Shown piece by piece: positions 1 to 7,435 of a stretch of DNA of 30,675 nucleotides. The stretch comes from JABMMZ01 sp044368575 (lineage in GTDB: Bacteria > Bacteroidota > Bacteroidia > NS11-12g > UBA955). The stretch is from NCBI GenBank assembly GCA_044368575.1, contig JBIPPH010000024.1, positions 1 to 30,675 on the forward strand. Reading direction: 5' to 3'. Both the position numbers and the translations under genes were made by a program. Positions within the stretch are counted from its first letter, which is position 1. Every line of letters begins with the position of its first letter. Below the pieces are notes generated by a model. The model did no database searches and had not been told where the DNA came from. It worked only from the letters and a program-made list of their open reading frames with translations.

Positions 1-27
1 ATCAGTGTTCTGGCTAATAGCAATCTT

Positions 28-56
28 ATCTGGTTGGCGTGGACGCCGAACCAGAT
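28..56. repeat. Imperfect inverted repeat (hairpin) near left edge
   Basis: ATCTGGTT at 28-35 pairs with AACCAGAT at 49-56, and GGCG at 36-39 pairs with CGCC at 44-47. This leaves a TGGA loop at 40-43 and one unpaired G at 48, so about 12 bp of stem. The segment is visibly more GC-rich than the surrounding DNA. Frame 1 is open from the window edge to a TGA at 106-108, so this could be the end of a truncated gene, but the deduced peptide is not recognisable. It could equally be part of a structured RNA or a terminator for a gene lying to the left. Confidence 0.6.
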
Positions 57-97
57 GCTGTTATATCACGTTTACTATCCACTAATATATTATTTCA

Positions 98-122
98 CTC
101 GAGGGTGAAGAACACCCTCGAG
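98..122. terminator. Perfect 10-bp stem hairpin after pepT (possible terminator)
   Basis: CTCGAGGGTG (98-107) and CACCCTCGAG (113-122) are perfect reverse complements around a 5-base loop (AAGAA). The hairpin lies 17 bases past the pepT stop on the minus strand. A terminator is the simplest reading, possibly serving both strands. However, no T-run follows on either strand, so it is not a canonical intrinsic terminator. Each arm contains a self-complementary CTCGAG. Confidence 0.5.
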
Positions 123-139
123 ACAATACTAATTTGATT

Positions 140-1399
140 TCACTCACCCTTTACTCCAATCCATTCACCACATAGGTGCACCAATACCTCAACGGCTTTT
201 TCCATGTCTTGAACACTTACAAATTCTTTTCGAGAATGTATGGCCATTTCGCCAGTAAAAATGTTAGGGCAGGGCAAACCCATAAACGATAATCTTGAGC
301 CATCAGTGCCTCCTCTAATGCGTTCTACTTTAGGGGTAAGACCAGCCTTTAAATAGGCTTTTTGGGCGTTCTCCATGACCTGAGGAAATTGGTCAAGGAT
401 TTCTCTCATGTTTCTGTATTGCTCTTTAATAGTAAGTGTATAGGCGCTGCCAGGGAAGGCCTGAACAGCTTGCTCTGCATAAGCTTTTAATTGGGCCTTA
501 TATTCAGCCAGTTTTGCTGTTTTAAAATCTCTAACAATAAAATGAACATTGGCTAATTCAACTGTGCCATCAAAATGTACAGGATGCACAAAGCCTTCTT
601 CTCCTGAAGTATGTTCTGGCGACCAAGCGTTTTTGGGTAAGCTGTCAATAAAATGAGCAGTTACTTTCAATGCACTAACCAATTTGTTTTTAGCATAACC
701 CGGATGGGCACTGACCCCATGGAATTGAAGGATAGCTGCATCTGCAGAAAAAGATTCACCTTCTAAACTGCCTCTAGGACCGCCATCAAGCGTATAGCCG
801 AAATCAGCGGCTAAAAGCTCCATATTGACCTTGTCAACCCCTCTGCCAATTTCTTCATCAGGTGTGAATAATACCCTAATTTTACCATGAGGTATTTCTG
901 GATGTTGCATCAAGAAGTTGGCAAAATCCATTATGATCGCTACGCCCGCTTTATCGTCTGCACCTAGCAAGGTTTTGCCTGATGCAGTAATAATATCATC
1001 ACCTATTCTTTGTAATAGATAAGGTTGATCTGATGTGCTTAACGTTAATGTCGCATCGTCTGCAAATTGAATAGCCTGTCCATCGTATTGTTTGTGTAAT
1101 ACTGGTTTGACACCTTTGCCAGTTACATCTGGTGCAGTATCTACATGGGCGCAAAAACACAATACAGGTACATGGTGTTGAACATTGCTAGGAATGCTAG
1201 CATACACATAGCCATGTTCGTCCATTACGATTTCAGTCAGCCCCATAGCTTCCAACTCTTGAACCAAAAGTTGGCTCAAGTCTTTCTGTTTCATCGAAGA
1301 GGGTTGGGTTTCAGAATGTGGATCTGCTTCTGTATCTATTTGAACATAACGCATAAAGCGTTCACATACCGTGTGCTGGTATTGAGATAATACGGACAT
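140..1399 (-). CDS. pepT: Peptidase T (tripeptide aminopeptidase, M20 family)
   Basis: Cytoplasmic zinc aminopeptidase that releases the N-terminal residue from tripeptides. The M20 metal ligands are all visible at a nearly constant offset from E. coli PepT: H85 and D87 in AHVDTAPD, bridging D148 in GADDKAG, catalytic and metal residues E182/E183 in DEEIGRG, D205 in TLDGG and H388 in AIHSRKE. The length of 419 residues fits the family. I place the start at the ATG at 1399: it gives a normal family N-terminus and avoids overlap with pdhB. An upstream start at 1432 would overlap the end of pdhB by 20 bases. The gene follows pdhB with a 13-base gap and is probably co-transcribed with it. Confidence 0.93.
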   Translation of the reverse strand: MSVLSQYQHTVCERFMRYVQIDTEADPHSETQPSSMKQKDLSQLLVQELEAMGLTEIVMDEHGYVYASIPSNVQHHVPVLCFCAHVDTAPDVTGKGVKPVLHKQYDGQAIQFADDATLTLSTSDQPYLLQRIGDDIITASGKTLLGADDKAGVAIIMDFANFLMQHPEIPHGKIRVLFTPDEEIGRGVDKVNMELLAADFGYTLDGGPRGSLEGESFSADAAILQFHGVSAHPGYAKNKLVSALKVTAHFIDSLPKNAWSPEHTSGEEGFVHPVHFDGTVELANVHFIVRDFKTAKLAEYKAQLKAYAEQAVQAFPGSAYTLTIKEQYRNMREILDQFPQVMENAQKAYLKAGLTPKVERIRGGTDGSRLSFMGLPCPNIFTGEMAIHSRKEFVSVQDMEKAVEVLVHLCGEWIGVKGE

Positions 1400-1412
1400 A
1401 AATAAATTATAA

Positions 1413-2396
1413 TTAAGCTTTTTTGTAGGCAACTGATTTAGCCGCTTCTACAATTTTACTAACGCTAGGCAAGTAGGCTTCAACCAAGGTTGAGGCATAT
1501 GGCAATGGAACGTCTTGACTACATACTCTTCTTATAGGAGCATCTAAATAGTCAAAGGCGTGCTTTTGAACTTGGTAGGTGATTTCACTGCTGATTGAGG
1601 CTAGTGGCCATGCTTCTTCAACAATTACTATTCTGTTGGTTTTCTTAACAGAGTTAACAATGGTTTCGTGATCAATTGGTCTAACTGTTCTAAGGTCAAT
1701 TACTTCAACACTCATGCCTTCGGCTTCTAAGGCAGCCACAGCTTCGAATACTCTCAACATCATTTTGCCAAAAGAAACGATAGTGACATCGCTGCCCTCT
1801 TTAACGATATGGGCTTTACCTAGTTCAAGAATGTATTCTTCTTCAGGTACTTCACCTTTAAGACCATACATTTGTTCGCTTTCCATGAAGATAATTGGGT
1901 TGCCATCTCTGATAGACGCTTTCAATAAACCTTTTGCATCATATGGATTAGAAGGTACTACTACTTTTAATCCTGGGGTATTCGCATACCAGTTTTCAAA
2001 ATTTTGTGAGTGTTGAGCGCCTAACTGACCAGCACTACCTGTTGGGCCTCTGAATACCATATGGCATTTGTATTGACCACCAGACATGCTGTTCATTTTA
2101 GCGGCAGCATTAATGACTTGGTCAATGGCGACCAATGAAAAGTTGAAGGTCATGAATTCAACAATGGGCACTAAACCATTTGTGGCAGCACCAACTGCTA
2201 TACCTGCAAAACCCAATTCAGCAATAGGGGTATCAATTACACGTTTGGCACCAAACTCGGCCAACATACCTTGGCTCACTTTGTAGGCTCCATTGTATTC
2301 TGCTACTTCTTCGCCCATTAAGAAAATACGGCTATCGCGGCGCATTTCTTCGCTCATGGCTTCTCTTAGGGCTTCTCTGAACTGAATTTCTCTCAT
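1413..2396 (-). CDS. pdhB: Pyruvate dehydrogenase E1 component, beta subunit
   Basis: Beta subunit of the thiamine-diphosphate-dependent E1 that decarboxylates pyruvate and acetylates the lipoyl E2 in the pyruvate dehydrogenase complex. The 327-residue length and the family segments fit: the MREIQFREAL start, MGEEVAEYNGAYKVSQG, DTPIAELGFAG, VFRGPTGSAGQLGAQHS, and a C-terminal half ending in VPLPYASTLVEAYLPS. The start chosen is the ATG at 2396; upstream in-frame codons would run through a clear promoter. The alpha subunit and E2/E3 are not in the window, so the complex is encoded at more than one locus. A branched-chain 2-oxoacid E1 beta is the main alternative, but the sequence reads as the pyruvate type. 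Confidence 0.92.
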   Translation of the reverse strand: MREIQFREALREAMSEEMRRDSRIFLMGEEVAEYNGAYKVSQGMLAEFGAKRVIDTPIAELGFAGIAVGAATNGLVPIVEFMTFNFSLVAIDQVINAAAKMNSMSGGQYKCHMVFRGPTGSAGQLGAQHSQNFENWYANTPGLKVVVPSNPYDAKGLLKASIRDGNPIIFMESEQMYGLKGEVPEEEYILELGKAHIVKEGSDVTIVSFGKMMLRVFEAVAALEAEGMSVEVIDLRTVRPIDHETIVNSVKKTNRIVIVEEAWPLASISSEITYQVQKHAFDYLDAPIRRVCSQDVPLPYASTLVEAYLPSVSKIVEAAKSVAYKKA

Positions 2397-2415
2397 TTTG
2401 CTTGTTTTTGAAAGG

Positions 2416-2447
2416 CAAAAATAATTGATGTTTACTGAATTGCCAAA
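2416..2447 (-). promoter_or_regulatory. Bacteroidota-type promoter of pdhB-pepT
   Basis: On the minus strand TTTG (2444-2447) is followed by exactly 20 bases and then TATTTTTG (2416-2423). This matches the known -33/-7 pattern of the Bacteroidota primary sigma factor (TTTG, 17-23 bases, TAnnTTTG). A transcript would begin near 2411 and have a leader of only about 15 bases before the pdhB ATG. Confidence 0.75.
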
Positions 2448-2472
2448 CCAAAGGATAAACCCCAAAAAAGTT

Positions 2473-2480
2473 TACATTTG
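2473..2480 (+). promoter_or_regulatory. -7 box upstream of trmB
   Basis: TACATTTG is a perfect TAnnTTTG element ending 11 bases before the trmB ATG. No TTG at the proper distance upstream is evident, so only the -7 half is supported. It lies in the 95-base divergent region shared with the pdhB promoter. Confidence 0.45.
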
Positions 2481-2491
2481 CCAAAATTTTT

Positions 2492-3157
2492 ATGGCGAAA
2501 AATAAACTCAAAAAATTCAATGCGTATAATACCTTTCCAAACACCTTTGATGCGCGCAATCAATTCAAGGGTAAATGGCATGAAACAGTGTTTAAGAATC
2601 AAAACCCGATTACTTTAGAACTGGCTTGTGGAAGAGGGGAATATACAGTTGGTTTGGCGCAGTTGTATCCCGATAGAAATTTTATTGGCATTGATGTAAA
2701 AGCTGCTCGTATGTGGCAGGGCGCAAAGTTTGCACTTGATAATGGCCTCAATAATGTGGCATTCATTCGCATACAAATTGATTTTTTGTTAGAGTATTTT
2801 GCGCCGGGAGAAGTTTCTGAAATCTGGATCACTTTCCCTGATCCACAGCCACAAAAACCTAGAGCAAGACAGCGTTTAACCAGTCCACAATTTTTAGGAA
2901 AGTATGTGCATTTGTTATCGCCTGGGCAATTCATTAACCTCAAAACCGATAGCGATTTGTTGTTCCAATACACACTAGAAACCATTAAACCTTTGCCGGT
3001 TCAATTGCACGAAGTGGTTATGAATATTGATGATTTAGATCCTATGCCGCCAGCCCTAAGTATTAAAACATACTATGAAAATCTTTGGCGTTCAAAAGAC
3101 ATTCAAATTAAATATTTGAAATTTTCCTTTACTGAGCCTGCTCCCACTGCTCAATAA
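2492..3157 (+). CDS. trmB: tRNA (guanine-N7-)-methyltransferase
   Basis: SAM-dependent enzyme that makes m7G46 in the variable loop of tRNAs. The Rossmann-like SAM site is ELACGRGEYTVGLA (residues 43-56) with the following strand GIDVKAARMW. The TrmB signature region is FPDPQPQKPRARQRLT (115-130), and the TDSDLL motif follows. The length of 221 residues is normal. The start is the ATG at 2492, just after a -7 promoter box. Its last 29 bases overlap the end of the convergent TrpF-like gene, so neither has room for a separate terminator. Confidence 0.94.
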   Translation: MAKNKLKKFNAYNTFPNTFDARNQFKGKWHETVFKNQNPITLELACGRGEYTVGLAQLYPDRNFIGIDVKAARMWQGAKFALDNGLNNVAFIRIQIDFLLEYFAPGEVSEIWITFPDPQPQKPRARQRLTSPQFLGKYVHLLSPGQFINLKTDSDLLFQYTLETIKPLPVQLHEVVMNIDDLDPMPPALSIKTYYENLWRSKDIQIKYLKFSFTEPAPTAQ

Positions 3158-3671
3158 GTTCATGCCATGATTGATGGTTTCTGGTGCCTGGTTTTTCTTC
3201 AGGTTCACCTATAAAACACACGCCATCCATAAGCTCAGGGTTGAATTGTTCAGAAGACTCAATTAGCGTTGTGTATTGCTTTTGTAATACCTCATAATCA
3301 TTCGGGTTGCTGCATATGGCAAGGTCAAATCCTTCTGGTAAATGCAGGCTGTTTTCAAATCGACCAATTAAATTGTACCCTAATGATTTAAGAGTCTGTG
3401 TGGCTTCGTGATCACTCGGAATTTGTATGGTTTGAATGTTTAATAAGCCTGTAATGTCTTGTATCCATGATACTGGTTGATGACCAAATTCTGCCACTAT
3501 TTTAACGCCACTTAACCATTGAATAATGTCTTTGGCTTTGTTTGGTTCTATGTATTGCGGATGGTTTGGGTCAAAATTAAAGCCCACTAAATCAGCCCAA
3601 CTGCCAGCAGCAAATCGAGCATCGCTTAAATTATTGACACATGAAAACTTAATGATAAAGGAACGGTTCAT
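3129..3671 (-). CDS. TrpF-like (phosphoribosylanthranilate isomerase fold) protein, active site altered
   Basis: A 180-residue protein whose N-terminal third aligns by eye with phosphoribosylanthranilate isomerase (TrpF): IKFSCVNNLSDARFAAG against the usual IKICGITNxxDAxxAxxxG, followed by LVGFNFDPNHPQYI, like the TrpF segment GFxFxPxSPRYV. The catalytic Cys position is Ser (S10), and a Cys (C11) sits where Gly is expected. The C-terminal half is divergent, and I cannot place the general-acid Asp. No other trp genes are nearby. It ends an operon of envelope genes, 9 bases after the LolC-like gene. It is probably a TIM-barrel paralogue with another role and may not be an isomerase at all. Confidence 0.6.
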   Translation of the reverse strand: MNRSFIIKFSCVNNLSDARFAAGSWADLVGFNFDPNHPQYIEPNKAKDIIQWLSGVKIVAEFGHQPVSWIQDITGLLNIQTIQIPSDHEATQTLKSLGYNLIGRFENSLHLPEGFDLAICSNPNDYEVLQKQYTTLIESSEQFNPELMDGVCFIGEPEEKPGTRNHQSWHELIEQWEQAQ

Positions 3672-3680
3672 GGATTAGAT

Positions 3681-4898
3681 TTATTGAAATTGTATGGCTT
3701 TAACAGGTTCGATTTTACTCACCATTTGAATGGGCAGCAAGAGGGCTATACTGCAAACTATGATGGTGCCTAAATTGACTAAGAGGATATGCCAAGCGTT
3801 GAGCTCAATGGGCACATAACTCAAATAGTAAGTTGCTTGATCAAGCTTGATGATTTGAAAGGTTTTTTGAAGCCATGCCAGACCAATCCCAATTAAGTTG
3901 CCTGTCAATAAGCCTAGACCTAAAATGTATAGGGCGTGTCTAAAAAAAATGCTTTTAATGACTTGGTTGCGACTGCCTAAAGCTTTTAAAATACCAATCA
4001 TATTGGTGCGTTCAATGATTAAGATTAAAAGGGCGGTAATCATATTGATACAAGCCACAATTGCCATTAAACTCAAAATGATAATAATGTTTTGGTCAAG
4101 GTATTCTAACCATTGAAAAATCTGTGGATTCAAACTCATTAAACTTTCAGCATACAATTCTTGTGGAATTGCCTGGTTTAAAGTTTTAGTATAATCTGGA
4201 ATTTGTTTGAGGTCTTTGCAGTGAATTTCGTAATGGGTAATTTGATTTTGCTTTTTAGCAAAGATTCTTTGCATTTCTTTTAAGCTGCCAATAACAAACA
4301 CTTGGTCATTGTCTTCAAGCCCTGTTTCGTATAGTCCAGTTATTTTGCAAGGAATTACCCTTAGGGGTTGATTGATGAAATAGATTTTAACTTGGTCGTT
4401 GATGTGCAACTGTAGTTTTGAGGCAATCAATTTTGATACAATGATATCGCGCTTGTGTAAGCTGTCATATACTTTAGGAAGGCTACCTTCCACCAAATGA
4501 GCTGATAAATAATTGGTGTCATACTGGGCACCTATGCCTTTAAAAACAATGCCTTCTAACTCGTTTTCAGTTTTTAAAATAGCCGGTCTTGACATGACTG
4601 CACCGACTTGCTTTACAAAAGCAAATTGCTTGAGTGCTTTTTGAACAGAATCTTTGTCGTCAAATGGTATATAGTCAAAATTACCAGAAGTACCAGTTGA
4701 ATGCACTTCGATTTCACCGTTAAAGCCCGTTACTTTTTCTGTGATTTGTTTTTTGTAGCCAACTACAATAGCAATGGCTATGATCATAACTGTTACGCTC
4801 AATCCAACACCCACCCATGCCAAACGAATAATCAGCGCAGCAAAACTTTTGTGCTTACTCAAGGCCAATCTGGCGGCTATCATCTGACTGATATTCAC
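3681..4898 (-). CDS. LolC/LolE-type ABC transporter permease (FtsX family)
   Basis: Inner-membrane permease of the lipoprotein-releasing type, 405 residues. The layout is typical: a first transmembrane segment at about residues 23-50, a large periplasmic core domain, then three membrane segments in the C-terminal third (about 265-295, 320-345 and 370-395), with the FtsX-like stretch LLILIIERTNMIGILKALGS. The apparent start is a GTG at 4898, because the reading from it resembles Bacteroidota homologues (short NxxxxIAxRL start). An ATG five codons inside (4883) is the alternative. No LolD-type ATPase lies in the window, so the partner must be encoded elsewhere. It sits between a glycosyltransferase gene (33-base gap) and the TrpF-like gene (9-base gap) in one operon. 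Confidence 0.85.
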   Translation of the reverse strand: MNISQMIAARLALSKHKSFAALIIRLAWVGVGLSVTVMIIAIAIVVGYKKQITEKVTGFNGEIEVHSTGTSGNFDYIPFDDKDSVQKALKQFAFVKQVGAVMSRPAILKTENELEGIVFKGIGAQYDTNYLSAHLVEGSLPKVYDSLHKRDIIVSKLIASKLQLHINDQVKIYFINQPLRVIPCKITGLYETGLEDNDQVFVIGSLKEMQRIFAKKQNQITHYEIHCKDLKQIPDYTKTLNQAIPQELYAESLMSLNPQIFQWLEYLDQNIIIILSLMAIVACINMITALLILIIERTNMIGILKALGSRNQVIKSIFFRHALYILGLGLLTGNLIGIGLAWLQKTFQIIKLDQATYYLSYVPIELNAWHILLVNLGTIIVCSIALLLPIQMVSKIEPVKAIQFQ

Positions 4899-4931
4899 CC
4901 TGCGAAAATACGCAATTATTGGATTATCTGA

Positions 4932-6056
4932 TCAGTAGGTGCGGCCTTTCCATTGGTTTTTGAAAGGCAATAAAAAATAGATGGCCGTAAGTGGAATAAC
5001 GAATCCCAAATACAAATCGTACAATAACATATGGCCCCAATGGTTCATGCGTTGCTCAAGGTGTTTGTGTAAATAATAAAAATGAGCTAATTGCAAAGCG
5101 TTTTTGACGAGTAATAAACCTAAAGCCCAAGGCCAATGAATCAGCCATAAAATGGGCAAGGCAAAATACCATGCACCAAAAACAGCAATCATGATGTGGT
5201 AATACAAAGGCAGGTCCCAGCCGCCAGTAAGCCAGCGTTTACGTTGTTTTAATAAACCTTTAAGGCTGTCAATTGGATGGGTGAGTACCATCACATCTTT
5301 ATGAAAATGCATCGCTACTTTGTAGCCCTTGGCTTTTACAGCTTTGTACAAAGCATAATCTTCTGTTATGCTGAAGGGGATTTCACCATAACCACCTGTG
5401 CTCAGATAGGCTTTTTTAGAAAGCGCCATATTATTGCCAACTACAGTTAAGGGTTTTCCAAATTGACCAAAAGCATGGATTATACCCATAAAATACAACC
5501 AGTCTATGTGTTGGAATTGTAAGAAGAAACGCTTGGTTTGAATATTGGTTACACCGCCAATCATATCTGCATTTTGAACAAGCATTTGATTGACCATTGT
5601 TTTAGCCCAAGAGCTGGGCACAATTACATCAGCATCGGTTATGAGCAAGTAGTCGCCATCTGCACTGTCCGCCAAGCAGGCCAATACCCTTGCTTTGCCT
5701 TTGGTTTGAGGGTATTCACTACCGTTTAAATGAATTAACTTATAATAAGGTTTATTGGCAATAAAATTGGCAATGATTAAACCTGTATCATCTTGACTTT
5801 GGTCATTACCAACAATGATTTGCAATTGATCTTTTGGATAATCAAGTGCTTCTATACTGTTAAGGCAATGTAAGATGTTGTCTGCCTCATTTCGAGCCGC
5901 AATTAGTATGGATATCTTTGGCCAAATAGTTATAGTTTCAGTACTTTTAGTATGCAAGTTTTTTAATACATACCAATACATTACTAATATGATTAAGTAG
6001 GCAGCACTGACAACAATACTGGCGTAAAATAAACTGTTGTTTATAAGGTCTTGCAT
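4932..6056 (-). CDS. Family 2 glycosyltransferase, processive polysaccharide synthase type
   Basis: Membrane-bound GT-A glycosyltransferase, 374 residues. There is one N-terminal membrane helix (about 10-32) and a cytoplasmic GT2 domain. The nucleotide-sugar motifs are in order: VGNDQSQDD (D85), DAD (141-143), the TED acid (231-233) and QRKRW (271-275). C-terminal membrane helices follow at about 285-360. The D, DxD, (T/E)D, QxxRW series is typical of processive beta-glycan synthases such as PgaC/IcaA, NodC, chitin and hyaluronan synthases. It overlaps the upstream deacetylase gene by 16 bases, so the two are translationally linked. The sugar polymerised cannot be told from sequence. A non-processive lipid glycosyltransferase remains possible. 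Confidence 0.85.
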   Translation of the reverse strand: MQDLINNSLFYASIVVSAAYLIILVMYWYVLKNLHTKSTETITIWPKISILIAARNEADNILHCLNSIEALDYPKDQLQIIVGNDQSQDDTGLIIANFIANKPYYKLIHLNGSEYPQTKGKARVLACLADSADGDYLLITDADVIVPSSWAKTMVNQMLVQNADMIGGVTNIQTKRFFLQFQHIDWLYFMGIIHAFGQFGKPLTVVGNNMALSKKAYLSTGGYGEIPFSITEDYALYKAVKAKGYKVAMHFHKDVMVLTHPIDSLKGLLKQRKRWLTGGWDLPLYYHIMIAVFGAWYFALPILWLIHWPWALGLLLVKNALQLAHFYYLHKHLEQRMNHWGHMLLYDLYLGFVIPLTAIYFLLPFKNQWKGRTY

Positions 6057-6685
6057 GTGTATGCGTTGGCTATTAGATAATCTAGGTAGTCTGGAAGCAA
6101 TTGTTTCATTTGAGCCTCTGATTTGATAGAATCATGAAATACCACAATACTGCCATTTTGGGTTTTGCGTTTTATTTGATTTAGCGCTTTTGGAATATTA
6201 AGGTGAGGGTCAAAGTCTCCTGATAATAAACTCCACATAACTATGGTGTATTCTGGCAATAAAGCTTTGATTTGCGCTCTGCTGATACGCCCATATGGTG
6301 GTCTGAATAATTTGCTTTTAATGTACTGAGCAGCTTCTGTCGTGTTTTGAGTATAAGTCTCTGTGCTGTTTGACCAACCTTTCATGTGGTGCATAGTATG
6401 GTTGCCGGTTATATGCCCTTCATTCAAAATTTGCTGATAGGTTTCAGGGAATTTTCTAACATTGTCACCCACACAAAAAAAGCTGGCTTTTAAGCCCCTT
6501 TGTTTGAGTTCATTGAGAACCCAAGGTGTGATTTCAGGGTGGGGGCCATCGTCAAAAGTTAAATAAACTACGGCTTCTTTAGTACTTGGCGCTTGCCAAA
6601 CTAAACTCGGAAAACATTTTTGAATCCACTTAGGGATAGATAAGTACCAAAGCACAAGCAAATATAAAGGATTCTGTTTTATCAA
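6041..6685 (-). CDS. Polysaccharide deacetylase (NodB homology domain)
   Basis: Carbohydrate esterase family 4 enzyme, 214 residues, that removes N- or O-acetyl groups from a glycan. All NodB motifs are present: TFDDGP (Asp pair 45-46), metal-binding H96 and H100 in NHTMHH, RPPYG (128-132) and the late His in VVFHDS (H184). A short hydrophobic N-terminus (about 7-18) suggests a membrane anchor or signal. No ATG is available: the only reasonable start is TTG at 6685, with an in-frame TAA 24 bases upstream. It is the first gene of the minus-strand operon and overlaps the synthase gene by 16 bases, which suggests that the two act on the same polymer. Confidence 0.88.
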   Translation of the reverse strand: MIKQNPLYLLVLWYLSIPKWIQKCFPSLVWQAPSTKEAVVYLTFDDGPHPEITPWVLNELKQRGLKASFFCVGDNVRKFPETYQQILNEGHITGNHTMHHMKGWSNSTETYTQNTTEAAQYIKSKLFRPPYGRISRAQIKALLPEYTIVMWSLLSGDFDPHLNIPKALNQIKRKTQNGSIVVFHDSIKSEAQMKQLLPDYLDYLIANAYTCKTL

Positions 6686-6774
6686 GACTTTAAGGCAATA
6701 GAAATTTTAAATCAATTCATCTAACTGCAATATCATCTTATTAGAATCCTATTAACAATGGCTTAACTAATTGG

Positions 6775-6782
6775 CAAATTTA
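6775..6782 (-). promoter_or_regulatory. -7 box upstream of the deacetylase-GT2 operon
   Basis: Minus strand TAAATTTG matches TAnnTTTG. A TTG lies about 25 bases further upstream, slightly beyond the usual 17-23 spacing, so the promoter is weakly supported. The leader to the TTG start would be about 85 bases. Confidence 0.35.
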
Positions 6783-6810
6783 AATTGATGTTTTTGCCTG
6801 CATTAGCCAA

Positions 6811-6818
6811 TACATTTG
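6811..6818 (+). promoter_or_regulatory. -7 box upstream of the small lipoprotein gene
   Basis: TACATTTG is a perfect TAnnTTTG element. A TTG at 6785-6787 precedes it by 23 bases. The ATG follows only 5 bases after the box, so the transcript would be nearly leaderless if this start and promoter are both right. Confidence 0.4.
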
Positions 6819-6823
6819 CAGTT

Positions 6824-7378
6824 ATGAAATCGATATTATTTTGTTTCTGTGTAATAGCATTGGTGGCATGTCAAAATTCAATACGCAAAAGCGAAGTGTT
6901 GCCTAAAGATTCATTACTCGACAGCATCATGCCTTATATTGCCAAACGCGCAGACAGCATTCCATTTGCCAATCGATTTAATGCGGTTTACAAGGCCTAT
7001 TACAGTGAGCAAAAAAAAGAAAAGTTATATGCATTTACACATTATGCCAAGTGCAATGATGGTTATGAATATTGTATAATAAAGCGTTTAGAACCAAGTT
7101 TAAAGCACAATAAATTCAGTGCAGTTTGTATGCGCTTTAAACGTTTGCCCAATGGTGGTATTCAAGCTGAGAGTTTTGAAGAGTTGTTTTGGACATGGAA
7201 AATGTTGCCGGAACAATTGGTTGAAAAATCTGATGTGTTATTTGATTTAGCGATTAATCACCAACCACTTTCAGACTACGAACCAGAGAAGGCCCAAGAT
7301 GAATGGATTGAGTTTCCTGGCAATGGTGTAGTGTATGATATAAAAACACATACTTGGGGGCCGAAATCAGCCCAGTAA
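6824..7378 (+). CDS. Small lipoprotein of unknown function
   Basis: I do not recognise the family. From the ATG at 6824 the product is 184 residues. It begins with a lipoprotein signal (MKSILFCFCVIALVACQN) whose lipobox LVAC puts the lipidated Cys at residue 16. The mature part is soluble-looking, has several aromatic residues and Cys residues (for example the KCNDGYEYC stretch, which could form a disulfide), and shows no membrane helix. In-frame TTG/ATG codons at 6785-6790 would add 13 residues ahead of the signal and overlap the likely promoter, so I prefer 6824. It is a single gene, followed within 5 bases of its stop by the promoter of the dehydrogenase gene. Confidence 0.75.
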   Translation: MKSILFCFCVIALVACQNSIRKSEVLPKDSLLDSIMPYIAKRADSIPFANRFNAVYKAYYSEQKKEKLYAFTHYAKCNDGYEYCIIKRLEPSLKHNKFSAVCMRFKRLPNGGIQAESFEELFWTWKMLPEQLVEKSDVLFDLAINHQPLSDYEPEKAQDEWIEFPGNGVVYDIKTHTWGPKSAQ

Positions 7379-7382
7379 GGAT

Positions 7383-7413
7383 TTTGATTTTGTGCTTTTA
7401 AACCCTATTTTTG
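7383..7413 (+). promoter_or_regulatory. Bacteroidota-type promoter of the UDP-sugar dehydrogenase gene
   Basis: TTTG (7383-7386), 19 bases, then TATTTTTG (7406-7413): a full match to the Bacteroidota -33/-7 pattern. The ATG at 7436 gives a leader of about 18 bases. Confidence 0.75.
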
Positions 7414-7435
7414 CCCGCTCACAATCAGGCGTGCT

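Noticed and set aside
1..108. C-terminal end of a gene running in from the left
   Set aside because: The frame is open from the edge to a TGA at 106-108, but the 35 residues match nothing I recognise, and another frame is also open for about 80 bases. Strong inverted repeats fit non-coding DNA better.
1145..1390. Plus-strand open frame within pepT
   Set aside because: It is the antisense of a clearly conserved gene, with a composition typical of a shadow frame. The same applies to the antisense frames within pdhB, the RND pump gene, dnaA, gldM and typA.
3129..6685. A defence or mobile system in the operon with the TrpF-like gene
   Set aside because: The members are recognisable envelope enzymes plus a TIM-barrel paralogue. 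No nuclease, integrase, toxin or reverse transcriptase features are present.
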